From assembly GCA_963923035.1 (NCBI GenBank), contig CAWUKT010000040.1, positions 1 through 60,991 of the forward strand: 60,991 nt of DNA. Reading direction: 5' to 3'. Within the stretch, counting starts at the first letter, position 1, and every line of letters starts with the position of its first letter. Under the pieces are notes generated by a model that saw only the letters and a program-made list of their open reading frames with translations, searched no databases and had not been told where the DNA came from. Both the position numbers and the translations under genes were made by a program. Origin of the DNA: CAWUKT01 sp963923035. Its GTDB lineage: Bacteria > Bacteroidota > Bacteroidia > J057 > JADKCL01. Of this stretch, positions 33,169-41,391 are shown in pieces.

Positions 33169-33363
33169 ATGAAAAAAGACCTGTCCCAAGAACTGTCCAA
33201 ATCCGAGCTGGCCGAGTCCAAGCAAGGTGCCCTCGTCGAAGGCGTCGTCTTTATGGACCCGCGCCAAGTGGAAGAACTCGCCGAGCAAAAGAACTTCAAT
33301 TTCATCTGCCGGGTGACTGAGGAATCCGAAGCCGCCAACTTCATCTGCAAGGTGGAGAAGTGA
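33169..33363 (+). CDS. Candidate RiPP precursor peptide with duplicated NFIC core
   Basis: 64 aa from the ATG at 33169. The acidic and polar leader begins MKKDLSQELSKSELAESKQG. The C-terminus contains NFICRV (44-49) and NFICKV (57-62), two near-identical hexapeptides 13 residues apart, each with one Cys (Cys47, Cys60). It is followed by a hairpin and then by a radical SAM/SPASM gene, the usual order for thioether or other radical-SAM-modified peptides. There is no GG site, so leader removal would be by an unknown protease. The frame is open upstream to 33121, but this ATG follows an AT-rich leader and gives a charged RiPP-like start. Maturation and function are inference. Confidence 0.7.
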   Translation: MKKDLSQELSKSELAESKQGALVEGVVFMDPRQVEELAEQKNFNFICRVTEESEAANFICKVEK

Positions 33364-33395
33364 GCTGAGGCTCCTGTCTAAATTCTTTCCAAAAC

Positions 33396-33432
33396 GGCCC
33401 CCGGCCATTGAGCTTCGGCTGGGGGCCATTTC
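33396..33432 (+). terminator. Attenuator hairpin between precursor and maturase
   Basis: GGCCCCCGGCC (33396-33406) pairs with GGCTGGGGGCC (33417-33427) with one G-T pair, then ATTTC. It would let more precursor than enzyme mRNA be made, as in many RiPP operons. Confidence 0.65.
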
Positions 33433-33443
33433 AAACCAACTCC

Positions 33444-34736
33444 ATGAAAAACAGCCAATTCAATACCTTCTTGCCCTACAAGGGAAATGTGCTCGGCTAC
33501 AATGCCTTCACGGACCAGTACCTGCTCATGCAACCCTTTCTCTACGAATTGTTTCAGGCGGCATTGCGGGAAAAGGATGTGGCGGGACTGAACGAAATTC
33601 ACCCTGGATTGGTCGAGGGATTGAGTGCGCGGGGATTTTTGGTGCCGGAGGAAAAAAATGAATTGGAAGCTGCGCGGGAAGCCAGTCAGGCGGTGGATGA
33701 AAATGACCGGAGCTTCCACCTCATCGTGAACCCCACCATGAACTGCAATTTCTCCTGTTGGTACTGCTACGAAAGCCATATCAAGGGGAGCAAAATGGGC
33801 CCGGAAACCCTCGAAAAACTCAAGTCCTTCATCCGCACCACCCTCGACGACAATCCCCAACTGGAATCCTTTATCCTGTCCTGGTTCGGGGGCGAGCCCC
33901 TCCTCTATTTCCGCCAGGTAATCCAACCGCTGTCGGAATTTGTAGCCGAGGAATGCCGGCAACGCAATATCCGGCTGGAATCGGCCTATACGACCAATGG
34001 CTTCCTGGTGAAGGAAGACATGCTGTCCTTGTTTCGTGCGTACCGCACGAAGCATTTCCAGATCACGCTGGACGGCCACCGCGAACAACACAACCAGGTC
34101 CGCCAGGTCTCCGCGAAGCGGGGCTCCTACGACGAGATCCTCGCCAATATCAAGCTCCTGGTCCGGAACCAATTTCCCGTCACCCTCCGCTTCAACTATA
34201 CCCCTGACAAGCTGGGCGACATGGACGCCATCGCCGATGACCTGGCCGACCTCGCGCCCGAAGCCCGCCAATACCTGAAGATTTCCCTCCACAAGGTCTG
34301 GCAATCGGGCGACTCCGACCCCGCCGAGCTGCACCGCCTATTTGACCGACTCCGCGCCAAGCGTTTTTCCCTGTCCACTTCCTTCAACCGCTCCCCCGCC
34401 CTCACCAATTCCTGCTACGCCGACCGGCGCATGCACGCCACCGTCAACTACAACGGTGACCTGTTCAAGTGCACCGCCAGGGATTTTCGGCGGGACAAAC
34501 GGGAAGGCGACATTGAGGAGGGCGGACAAGGCAAATGGAACATCACCCACGAAAAGCGCATGAACGCCAAGTTCAAGAACAAGCCCTGCCTGTCCTGTCG
34601 CATCCTCCCCCTCTGCAACGGGGGCTGCTCCCAGCTTATGCTGGAGAATGAAGGCAAGGACTACTGCGTCTACGACGGCGACGAACACAAAAAGGACGAA
34701 GTGGTCCTCAACCGCTTCCTCTACCAGGCCCAATAG
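33444..34736 (+). CDS. Radical SAM/SPASM peptide maturase
   Basis: 430 aa from the ATG at 33444. N-terminal segment (1-75): FLPYKGNVLGYNAFTDQYLL ... GLSARGFLVPEEKNE, typical of peptide-modifying radical SAM enzymes. The radical SAM cluster motif CNFSCWYC (Cys101, Cys105, Cys108) is followed by SWFGGEPLL, TTNGFLV, ITLDGHREQHNQVR and FNYTPDKLGD. The C-terminal SPASM region has NSCYADRRMH, GDLFKCTARDF and CLSCRILPLCNGGCSQ for auxiliary Fe-S clusters. Members of this class install thioether or C-C links in small peptides. The only nearby candidate substrate is the 64-aa peptide 80 bp upstream. The next gene begins 45 bp after this stop, probably in the same operon. Confidence 0.92.
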   Translation: MKNSQFNTFLPYKGNVLGYNAFTDQYLLMQPFLYELFQAALREKDVAGLNEIHPGLVEGLSARGFLVPEEKNELEAAREASQAVDENDRSFHLIVNPTMNCNFSCWYCYESHIKGSKMGPETLEKLKSFIRTTLDDNPQLESFILSWFGGEPLLYFRQVIQPLSEFVAEECRQRNIRLESAYTTNGFLVKEDMLSLFRAYRTKHFQITLDGHREQHNQVRQVSAKRGSYDEILANIKLLVRNQFPVTLRFNYTPDKLGDMDAIADDLADLAPEARQYLKISLHKVWQSGDSDPAELHRLFDRLRAKRFSLSTSFNRSPALTNSCYADRRMHATVNYNGDLFKCTARDFRRDKREGDIEEGGQGKWNITHEKRMNAKFKNKPCLSCRILPLCNGGCSQLMLENEGKDYCVYDGDEHKKDEVVLNRFLYQAQ

Positions 34737-34781
34737 GCCTTTTGATCCGCACAAATTTTCCAACCACATATCAATACCCTT

Positions 34782-36233
34782 ATGTACAACGAGACCCAAC
34801 AACTCGAACAGCACCTCCTTGACTTTTTGAACCTGGCCGATGCCCGGGGCATCGCCGAATTTGCGGAGAAGCAGGGCGTCAAGATAGACGCCAAGGCACT
34901 GGTCCATGCCCGGGAACGGCAGGAAAACAAGGCCTTTTCCAGCCTCGACCAGCTCCGCAAAGGCGAAGACTATATTGTCATCGAGGACCACATTATCCTC
35001 ATGCGATCGGCCTTTGCCCGGCGCGAAGAGAAAGTCGGCAAAGTCCGTTCCCAAACCATCTTCACCTTTGCCGGAAGCCCTCCTAAACTTGGCGAATTTG
35101 ACGAGGGCCTCTACTGGGAGCCCACCGGACGCGCCAACGCTACGCCTTCGGGACGGGCCAAGTTCCTGAGCAAAGAGACCAGCTATTTCCTCTACTACAA
35201 CCCCTCTATCCACAAGAAATCCTTGTTCAAGGCCATCAAGAGCAGGTCCAATTTCCGCTCTGAGGCCCTGGACCGTCGCTTTGCGATCCACGTCCGCAAT
35301 GGTCAATTCGTTACCGGTTACACGAACAGCAGCGCCTTGCTCCGCAACATGTACTTTGCGACTCACTTCGCGATTCAGCACGAAGCCCCCAAGCCCCACG
35401 GGCAGATCTCAAATGTCCCCAACCCGGACCTCGCGGTCACCATGGGCTTCGATTGGTTCGGTCAGAATACGCGGCTCAGCTGGGAGGGTCCATCCAACCG
35501 GGTGAGGATGAAGGGAAATGGAAATACGCCCGGATTGGACGAATGGTTTGATGTCAACGGCCTGTTTGCGGCCCCTTCCTGGTCTACCTGGGACACCTGG
35601 GAATCCTTCACCATGATGCCCTATCTCCAGATGGGCGTCTCCCCCGGAAATGATCCCCGCGAGTACATCACCGCCGCCCAGCCGATCGGCTCCTCCAATG
35701 GCCTCATCGGCAGCAACCACCAGACCGGTTGGGACCGCGACGCCCAGATGCGCTACGTCGAGGTGATCGAGGACGTCTGCCTCCGCGCCCTGAACAACAG
35801 CTCGCATACCGGCAGCAACTCCAACAATATGTACCTGATGAGCGATTGGAGTGGCGCCGTCAGCACGCAATACGTGGCCCCCAATACCCCCACCGACAAT
35901 TTCCCCGCCGGGGCATTCTTCGACATGTACGTCTTCCACGGCACCTTCGACAAGCGGGATGACATCGCCTGCCGGATCGCCCTCCGGTCGAAACTCAACC
36001 GCCGCTTTATGGGTACCCAAGGCACATTCGACGAGTCGGTCCGCACCGATTCCAACAACAACCACTTCACGCCGAATGTATTGTGGAATGTGGAAAAGGG
36101 CTGGGGCAATGGCATCTGGAATGTATTTCTGCGTTCGCAGGCCGGAAAATACCTGTTCAATTGGCAGAATGTGGTCGTGGCGGATACCGTCGAGGCCATC
36201 AACATGGAGCAATGGGAGATCTTGGTTCCGTAG
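34782..36233 (+). CDS. 483-aa protein of unknown function, RiPP locus
   Basis: 483 aa without a signal peptide. The first 75 residues are helical (LEQHLLDFLNLADARGIAEF ... SLDQLRKGEDYIVIEDHIIL). The rest is aromatic and beta-rich with many Trp/Asn/Gly (YWEPTGRANATPSGR, WFGQNTRLSWEGPSNRVRM, WDTWESFTMMPYLQMGVSPG). The end, GKYLFNWQNVVVADTVEAIN then EQWEILVP, looks like the last strand pair of a beta-trefoil of the fascin/ricin type. That is a weak impression. It lies 45 bp after the radical SAM gene, so it could be a partner, a carrier or an unrelated passenger. Two hairpins follow the stop. Confidence 0.65.
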   Translation: MYNETQQLEQHLLDFLNLADARGIAEFAEKQGVKIDAKALVHARERQENKAFSSLDQLRKGEDYIVIEDHIILMRSAFARREEKVGKVRSQTIFTFAGSPPKLGEFDEGLYWEPTGRANATPSGRAKFLSKETSYFLYYNPSIHKKSLFKAIKSRSNFRSEALDRRFAIHVRNGQFVTGYTNSSALLRNMYFATHFAIQHEAPKPHGQISNVPNPDLAVTMGFDWFGQNTRLSWEGPSNRVRMKGNGNTPGLDEWFDVNGLFAAPSWSTWDTWESFTMMPYLQMGVSPGNDPREYITAAQPIGSSNGLIGSNHQTGWDRDAQMRYVEVIEDVCLRALNNSSHTGSNSNNMYLMSDWSGAVSTQYVAPNTPTDNFPAGAFFDMYVFHGTFDKRDDIACRIALRSKLNRRFMGTQGTFDESVRTDSNNNHFTPNVLWNVEKGWGNGIWNVFLRSQAGKYLFNWQNVVVADTVEAINMEQWEILVP

Positions 36234-36260
36234 GTGAACCAAGGCGGCTGCACACGCCGC

Positions 36261-36294
36261 TCCGCCCGGGCTGAGCCCGGGCGGAATCAATTTT
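36261..36294 (+). terminator. Terminator of the RiPP operon
   Basis: TCCGCCCGGGC-TGA-GCCCGGGCGGA, a perfect 11-bp stem, then ATCAATTTT. Confidence 0.75.
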
Positions 36295-36304
36295 CCGCCT
36301 ATGA

Positions 36305-36338
36305 CAACGGCCCGCTTCCTTTCGGAGGCGGGCCGTTG
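36305..36338. terminator. Second hairpin, 3' side of lpd
   Basis: CAACGGCCCGC pairs with GCGGGCCGTTG, extended inward by further pairs. It lies 22 bp after the lpd stop (read on the minus strand) and probably serves both convergent units. Confidence 0.7.
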
Positions 36339-36359
36339 ATTTCCTTGGAATTGTAGTCT

Positions 36360-37757
36360 TTACAGGTGGATCACCTCGTCGTAGGCCGCCGCAGCGGCTT
36401 CCATGACCGCTTCGGACATGGTCGGGTGCGGGTGAACAGACTTGATGATCTCGTGGCCGGTGGTTTCGAGCTTCCGGGCTGCTACCACTTCTGCGATCAT
36501 CTCGGTGACGTTGGAGCCGATGAAGTGGGCGCCCAACCATTCGCCGTACTTGGCGTCGAAGATGACCTTGATGAAGCCTTCGTTCTTGCCCGCTGCGCTC
36601 GCCTTGCCGGAAGCGCTGAAGGGGAACTTGCCCACTTTGAGTTCGTAGCCCGCTTCTTTGGCCTGCTTCTCGGTATAACCGACGGAAGCAATCTCCGGCT
36701 GGGTATAGGTACAACCGGGCAGGTTGTTGTAGTTGAGCGGCTCGGGGTGGTGGCCGGCGATCTGCTCGACGCAGATGATGCCTTCGGCAGAAGCCACGTG
36801 GGCCAGGGCCGGACCGTGGGTGATATCGCCGATGGCGTAGATGCCTTCGACATTCGTGCGGTAGTAATCGTCGACAACGATCTTGCCCTTCTCAGTCTTG
36901 ATGCCAAGCCCTTCGAGGCCGATGTTTTCGATGTTGGAGACGACGCCAACGGCGGACAGCAGGACGTCCGCTTCCAGGACTTTGTCGCCCTTCTTGGTCT
37001 TGACCGTGGCTTTGACGCCATCGCCGGAGGTATCGACACCGGTGACTTCGGAGCTGGTCATCACCTTGATGCCACGCTTCTTGAAGCTCTTGCCAAGTTC
37101 CTTGCTGACTTCTTCGTCCTCGTTCGGAACGATGCGGTCCATGTATTCAATGAGGGTCACTTCGGTGCCCATGGTGGCATAGAAGTACGCAAATTCGGAG
37201 CCGATGGCACCGGAACCGACGATCAGCATGCTCTTGGGCTGCTCGGGCAGGACCATGGCATCGCGGTAGCCGATGATTTTTTTGTTGTCAATCTGCATGT
37301 TGGGCAGCTGACGGGACCGGGCGCCGGTCGCAACGATGATGTGCTTGGCGGTATAGGTCGTCTTTTTTCCGTCGGCAGCTTCGACCTCTACTTTCTTGTC
37401 CTTGGTCAGGCGACCAAAGCCTTCCAGGGTGTCGATTTTGTTCTTGCGGAACAAAAATCCAATGCCCTTGCTCATCTTGTCGGCGACGCCGCGGCTGCGC
37501 TCGACCACCTTGTCAAACATGGGCGAGGCCCCTTCCACCTTGATGCCGTAATCGCTGGCATGCTTCAGGTAATCATAGACTTCTGCACTCTTCAGAAGGG
37601 CTTTGGTCGGGATACAGCCCCAGTTGAGACAAATCCCACCAACATTTTCCCGCTCCACACAAGCCACTTTCATGCCCAGCTGGGAGGCGCGAATTGCAGC
37701 AACGTAGCCACCGGGGCCGCTGCCAATCACAATCATATCGTAAGAAGTACTCGCCAT
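36360..37757 (-). CDS. lpd: Dihydrolipoyl dehydrogenase
   Basis: 465 aa, full family length. FAD-binding GSGPGGYVAAIRASQLG at the N-terminus, the redox disulfide in GGICLNWGCIPTKALL (Cys pair about 41/46), an NAD-binding GSGAIGSEFAYFYATMGTEV region, the second FAD motif GIYAIGDITHGPALAH, and the catalytic HPHPTMSEAV near residue 444. It reoxidises lipoyl groups on the E2 components of the pyruvate and 2-oxoglutarate dehydrogenase complexes and the glycine cleavage system, in the cytoplasm. It has its own promoter candidate at 37798-37807 and no linked E1/E2 genes, as is common in Bacteroidota. Confidence 0.97.
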   Translation of the reverse strand: MASTSYDMIVIGSGPGGYVAAIRASQLGMKVACVERENVGGICLNWGCIPTKALLKSAEVYDYLKHASDYGIKVEGASPMFDKVVERSRGVADKMSKGIGFLFRKNKIDTLEGFGRLTKDKKVEVEAADGKKTTYTAKHIIVATGARSRQLPNMQIDNKKIIGYRDAMVLPEQPKSMLIVGSGAIGSEFAYFYATMGTEVTLIEYMDRIVPNEDEEVSKELGKSFKKRGIKVMTSSEVTGVDTSGDGVKATVKTKKGDKVLEADVLLSAVGVVSNIENIGLEGLGIKTEKGKIVVDDYYRTNVEGIYAIGDITHGPALAHVASAEGIICVEQIAGHHPEPLNYNNLPGCTYTQPEIASVGYTEKQAKEAGYELKVGKFPFSASGKASAAGKNEGFIKVIFDAKYGEWLGAHFIGSNVTEMIAEVVAARKLETTGHEIIKSVHPHPTMSEAVMEAAAAAYDEVIHL

Positions 37758-37797
37758 ATTTGAATTTGAGTTGGGTGAGGTTCTAATTAATTTGCGG

Positions 37798-37807
37798 CAA
37801 AGTTATA
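37798..37807 (-). promoter_or_regulatory. -7 box (TATAACTTTG) of lpd
   Basis: TAACTTTG matches the Bacteroidota consensus TAnnTTTG exactly, 41 bp upstream of the lpd ATG. Confidence 0.6.
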
Positions 37808-37844
37808 ACCTTTCGCCTAAAAAAAGAACCTCCTAAGACGTCCC

Positions 37845-39245
37845 TTGTTTGGTCCCCGGTCATACCTGATTCCTTTCGTCCTTTTCCTACTCCTCCTCGT
37901 CCTGAGTGCGTACACGACCCCCGTATGGTACGACGATGCCGGGCACTTTCTGGTCATCGATACGGCCCTCCAAACGGGCCAAATGGGGTATCCGGCCTAT
38001 TGGGGGGTGGACATGGACTCTCCTTTCATCACGCTGGGGCGGCCCTTGAACGAAACCTATCGGCTCTGGCTGGGGCTTTGGGGCGGAGGTATGGCGGCGG
38101 CCCGCGGCCTGAGCATCCTCTTCAGCCTGGCGGCAGCCTGGGCCTTTTGGCGCTACGGACGCGACCTGAAGGGAGCGACCAAGGCGACCTGGGCGCTGTG
38201 GATCATGGTGGGAAATGTGCAATGGGTGACCTACGGGGCTCAATTGTTGGGGGAAGGGCCGATGTTGCTGGGGGTATTTGGAGGGATGGCAGCCTTGGCG
38301 CAGTGGAAAAAGGACGGCCAGGTGGGCTGGGCGGCGCTGGGAGGTCTGGCGTGGTGGTGGGCGGTGAATTGCAAGGCGTATATCGCGTTGCCCCTCGGCC
38401 TGGCCGTGGGCGGAATGGCGGTGTGGAGCTTTGGTAAAAAAGACCTTCGGGAAATGGGCCGCTGGTTGCTCTTTGGGGCGATCTGGACCTTGGCAGTGGT
38501 GGCCGGATGGATTCAGGAACAAGGTGGCTGGGCGGAATTCGTGCATTACCTGGAAGACCGGCAAAGCTACGGAAATGAATTCTTCGTCTTCGCCCCGACC
38601 GAAGCTCTTCGGTTCTTGTTGTTCAAGCCCCTGTTTGCATTGGGCATACTGGCCATGGTGCTCCGGCTACGCGTCCATCCCCGCCCCGCCGACCGCTTGC
38701 CCATTCTCCTGCAACTCTTCCTCACCCTCTTTTTCCTCTGCTCCCAAGGCTTCGACCGCTTTGGCTTTTTGCTCCTTTTCCTCCCCGCCCTCTACCTCGC
38801 CGAATTCACGGCCGCCGCATGGGCCCGTACGCACGCAAAACCGTGGCTCCGGGCCGCTTTCCTCCTCCTCTTTGCCCTCCTCTTCACCCAACAAACCCCC
38901 ATCCGCATCGCCCAACGCCTGCTTCACCCCAACGAAACCAATGCCCACGAACGCGCTGTCGCCGAATGGCTAGGCCGCGAAAAAATCGGTCCCATTTCTA
39001 CCGTGGATCACCAACTCTACCCCTTCCTCTCGCAGGAACTCCTGCTGCCCGCGACGGTTCCTTCCAACAAAATGGATTGCCAGCCGCCGCCCATCGTACC
39101 GAATGGCTACTATATCGCCGGACCCTACGCCTTCACGGAGTACCAGGACTGCATCGATTGGACGGTCCTGACGCCGCGCGATACCTTTGGGGATCCCTAC
39201 GTGGATGGCTATGTGATTTTTGAGACGCCGAAGGTCCGGCTCTGA
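37845..39245 (+). CDS. Multi-pass membrane protein, GT-C glycosyltransferase-like
   Basis: 466 aa with about ten hydrophobic segments in the first 350 residues and a soluble C-terminal part. Right after the first helix is TPVWYDDAGHF, in the position of the acidic DD/DE pair of GT-C glycosyltransferases that use lipid-linked sugars (PMT/ArnT type). This supports, but does not prove, such a role. The only in-frame start is TTG at 37845, since an in-frame stop lies 25 bp upstream; an rRNA-like Shine-Dalgarno is not obvious. The stop is directly adjacent to that of the convergent HNH gene. Confidence 0.7.
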   Translation: MFGPRSYLIPFVLFLLLLVLSAYTTPVWYDDAGHFLVIDTALQTGQMGYPAYWGVDMDSPFITLGRPLNETYRLWLGLWGGGMAAARGLSILFSLAAAWAFWRYGRDLKGATKATWALWIMVGNVQWVTYGAQLLGEGPMLLGVFGGMAALAQWKKDGQVGWAALGGLAWWWAVNCKAYIALPLGLAVGGMAVWSFGKKDLREMGRWLLFGAIWTLAVVAGWIQEQGGWAEFVHYLEDRQSYGNEFFVFAPTEALRFLLFKPLFALGILAMVLRLRVHPRPADRLPILLQLFLTLFFLCSQGFDRFGFLLLFLPALYLAEFTAAAWARTHAKPWLRAAFLLLFALLFTQQTPIRIAQRLLHPNETNAHERAVAEWLGREKIGPISTVDHQLYPFLSQELLLPATVPSNKMDCQPPPIVPNGYYIAGPYAFTEYQDCIDWTVLTPRDTFGDPYVDGYVIFETPKVRL

Positions 39246-40358
39246 TCACCAATCGAGAAAACCCATGTTCCGGGCGATGGTCATCTGCGGCAAAATCAAT
39301 TCTCCCACCTGATTTTCAAATGTTGGCAAGGTCATCCTGGCCAGCTCGGCGGGATCGGACCGGTACGCGGAGGCGTAATCTTCCAAGGATTGGTGGCGGG
39401 GTTTGCGTTGGTAGAGGTCCTGGAGAAAATGGTGCTGGAGCCGGGCAAAAGGCGGGACCAATTCCCGGGCGGGCAGGCGGTTTCCCTTCTGACTGTTGGT
39501 CGATTTGTTGACCGGGATGAGGTTCCAGAGCTGGTCGTGGGCGACGAATGACCAAGGGAGAAAATGGTCGATGGAGATCTTGTCAATGGGTTGCTGGGTA
39601 AAAATGCAGGTCGTATCGGGGTGTTGGGCAATGTATTGCTTCCACAAATTGCGCGGTTTCGACAGGGAGCGACGAACCGGCTGGTGGAGCTTGTCCAACA
39701 GGTTCGGTGTATTGGGATTGCGGCGCTGGAGGTAATCGAGGAGCTGGTGGTAGGTGAATTGGCGGATGATTTTGAGGTGGTCGCGGAGGTACCAAAACCA
39801 GTGGTGGTTCAGGTAAATGCAGTTCAGTTTGGCGCCGTAAAACCGATAGATGGGCGCGGTCTCCCGGTTGCGCGAGGAGTTTGCCGCCAATTCAATGGTC
39901 ATCTGTTTCCGTTGGCTGTCCTTCGTTCCTTTCATTTCTCGGCTGAACCAAACGGAAAGGAATCGATAAGGAACATAGCGCCCCAGCTCCCGGAGGCGCT
40001 TGCGGATCGCGGGTTGGTCCCGCACTTCTGCGATGGCCTTTCTGACTTCATCCGGCTTCGCCATTTCCTTCAGGCCACTCGCTTCCCGCACCAGGCGGAC
40101 CGCATCGGCCAGTTTGTCGGCCTTCCCCAGGTTCAGGCGAAAGACATTGACCGGGTACCAGACTTGGGCGACCATGTCGGTGACCAGCTCGTCGATGGCA
40201 ATCTCGTAGCTGTCGGCCCGCTCGACGAAGTCGAGGATGGCCAGGAACCAAAAGAATTTGTAGGAATTGGTGATGCGCTGCCGGTCAAAGATGGCCGGTA
40301 GCTTGTTGTTGAGGTGGGTGGGCGGAAAAAAGGAGGCGTGCCAATCGGGCGTTTCCAT
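39246..40358 (-). CDS. HNH endonuclease domain protein
   Basis: 370 aa from the ATG at 40358. The C-terminal third holds an HNH fold: CIFTQQPIDKISIDHFLPWS (first His in IDHFLPW), FVAHDQLWNLIPV, and NKSTNSQKGNRLP (Asn/Lys). The first 200 residues are helical and unique. The coding pattern continues upstream of this ATG in frame (IPPKIGEFFQQINR) back to the DUF433 stop, but no normal start is available in that frame. A TTG with an ideal GGAGGT 7 bp upstream is out of frame by one base at a C6 tract, so the listed start may be internal. It is probably coupled to the DUF433 gene as a toxin/antitoxin or defence pair. DNA cleavage is inferred from the motif. Confidence 0.8.
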   Translation of the reverse strand: METPDWHASFFPPTHLNNKLPAIFDRQRITNSYKFFWFLAILDFVERADSYEIAIDELVTDMVAQVWYPVNVFRLNLGKADKLADAVRLVREASGLKEMAKPDEVRKAIAEVRDQPAIRKRLRELGRYVPYRFLSVWFSREMKGTKDSQRKQMTIELAANSSRNRETAPIYRFYGAKLNCIYLNHHWFWYLRDHLKIIRQFTYHQLLDYLQRRNPNTPNLLDKLHQPVRRSLSKPRNLWKQYIAQHPDTTCIFTQQPIDKISIDHFLPWSFVAHDQLWNLIPVNKSTNSQKGNRLPARELVPPFARLQHHFLQDLYQRKPRHQSLEDYASAYRSDPAELARMTLPTFENQVGELILPQMTIARNMGFLDW

Positions 40359-40418
40359 GCGGTTGATTTGCTGGAAAAACTCGCCAATTTTGGGGGGAAT
40401 GGCAAGGATTCGACCTCC

Positions 40419-40625
40419 TTAACCTATCTCGAAGGCAGAAAAACGAATGGCTTCCTCAACATCGGCCATTGTCACCACAGGATGGAAGTTCGCGATTTCC
40501 TGGGGAGAGGCCCCGCTGGCAATCCATTCTAAAATCAACTTCACACTGAGCCGAGTTCCTTTGATACAAGGCTTGCCATTCAGCACCTCTGAACGGGATT
40601 CTATTCGTGCGAAAACCGAATTCAC
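40419..40625 (-). CDS. DUF433 antitoxin-like protein
   Basis: 68 aa from a GTG start. It fits the DUF433 (VapB-type winged helix) pattern: RIESRSEVLNGKPCIKGTRL, then SVKLILEWIASGASPQEI and HPVVTMADVEEAIRF. Such proteins are usually antitoxins beside PIN-domain toxins. Here the next gene on the same strand encodes an HNH nuclease instead, with no PIN gene in sight. The stop is followed by GGAGGT, a strong ribosome site for the next gene. Confidence 0.8.
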   Translation of the reverse strand: MNSVFARIESRSEVLNGKPCIKGTRLSVKLILEWIASGASPQEIANFHPVVTMADVEEAIRFSAFEIG

Positions 40626-40776
40626 CCCTCAAATTAACTCTGCCAAGCAACGAGATCAATTGCGATTTGTCACTTAATTCACCCCATTTATTATCATTCC
40701 AATAAATCTCTTCCCCTCCATTTTTATTTTCCCCTCCCCCATCCATTTTTGGCCACGACCCTGAACCCAAGCGACC

Positions 40777-41391
40777 ATGAACGCGATCAATTTCATCGAC
40801 TATGCGGGGACCTTTGTCTTCGCGCTCTCCGGCGTCCTCGCCGGAGTCGATCGGAAATTTGACTTGTTCGGCGTGTTCATCCTCGGATTTGTGACGGCCA
40901 CGGGCGGCGGCACCCTGCGCGACCTCATGATCGGCAGCACCCCGGTGGGTTGGATGACCAACGAAATTTACGTCTACCTGATCGTTTCGGCAGTTCCCAT
41001 CACCTTCCTGTTCAACGGCCTCATCCGCAAACTGCGGCGGGGATTCTTCATATTCGATACGGTGGGGATCGGAATGTTTACAGTATTGGGAATGGAAAAA
41101 ACGCTGTCGCTGGGCCTGTCTCCGCTCATCGCGGTGATGATGGGCGTCGTGTCGGCCGTCTTTGGGGGCATCATCCGGGACGTCCTCGCCAACCGCACCC
41201 CGCTGATCTTCCGCGAAGAAGTCTACGCCATGGCCTGCCTCGCCGGGGCACTCGTCCATTTGCTCGGCCTCCAATTCCTCCCCTCCCACCTGTCGATGAT
41301 CGGCGCCATTTCCGTCGTGATCATCATCCGCTTCCTGGCCATCCGGTTCCGGTGGTCATTGCCCTTCAATCCCCTCAGCAAGCGCCGTTAA
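40777..41391 (+). CDS. TRIC-type cation channel (UPF0126) membrane protein
   Basis: 204 aa with seven hydrophobic helices. Two homologous three-helix halves each carry the glycine signature: GTFVFALSGVLAG ... GFVTATGGGTLRDLMIG, and IGMFTVLGMEK ... GVVSAVFGGIIRDVLANRTP. These repeats are diagnostic for bacterial trimeric intracellular cation (TRIC/YadS-like) channels of the inner membrane. The stop codon region overlaps by 4 bp with that of the convergent AI-2E family gene. Confidence 0.93.
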   Translation: MNAINFIDYAGTFVFALSGVLAGVDRKFDLFGVFILGFVTATGGGTLRDLMIGSTPVGWMTNEIYVYLIVSAVPITFLFNGLIRKLRRGFFIFDTVGIGMFTVLGMEKTLSLGLSPLIAVMMGVVSAVFGGIIRDVLANRTPLIFREEVYAMACLAGALVHLLGLQFLPSHLSMIGAISVVIIIRFLAIRFRWSLPFNPLSKRR

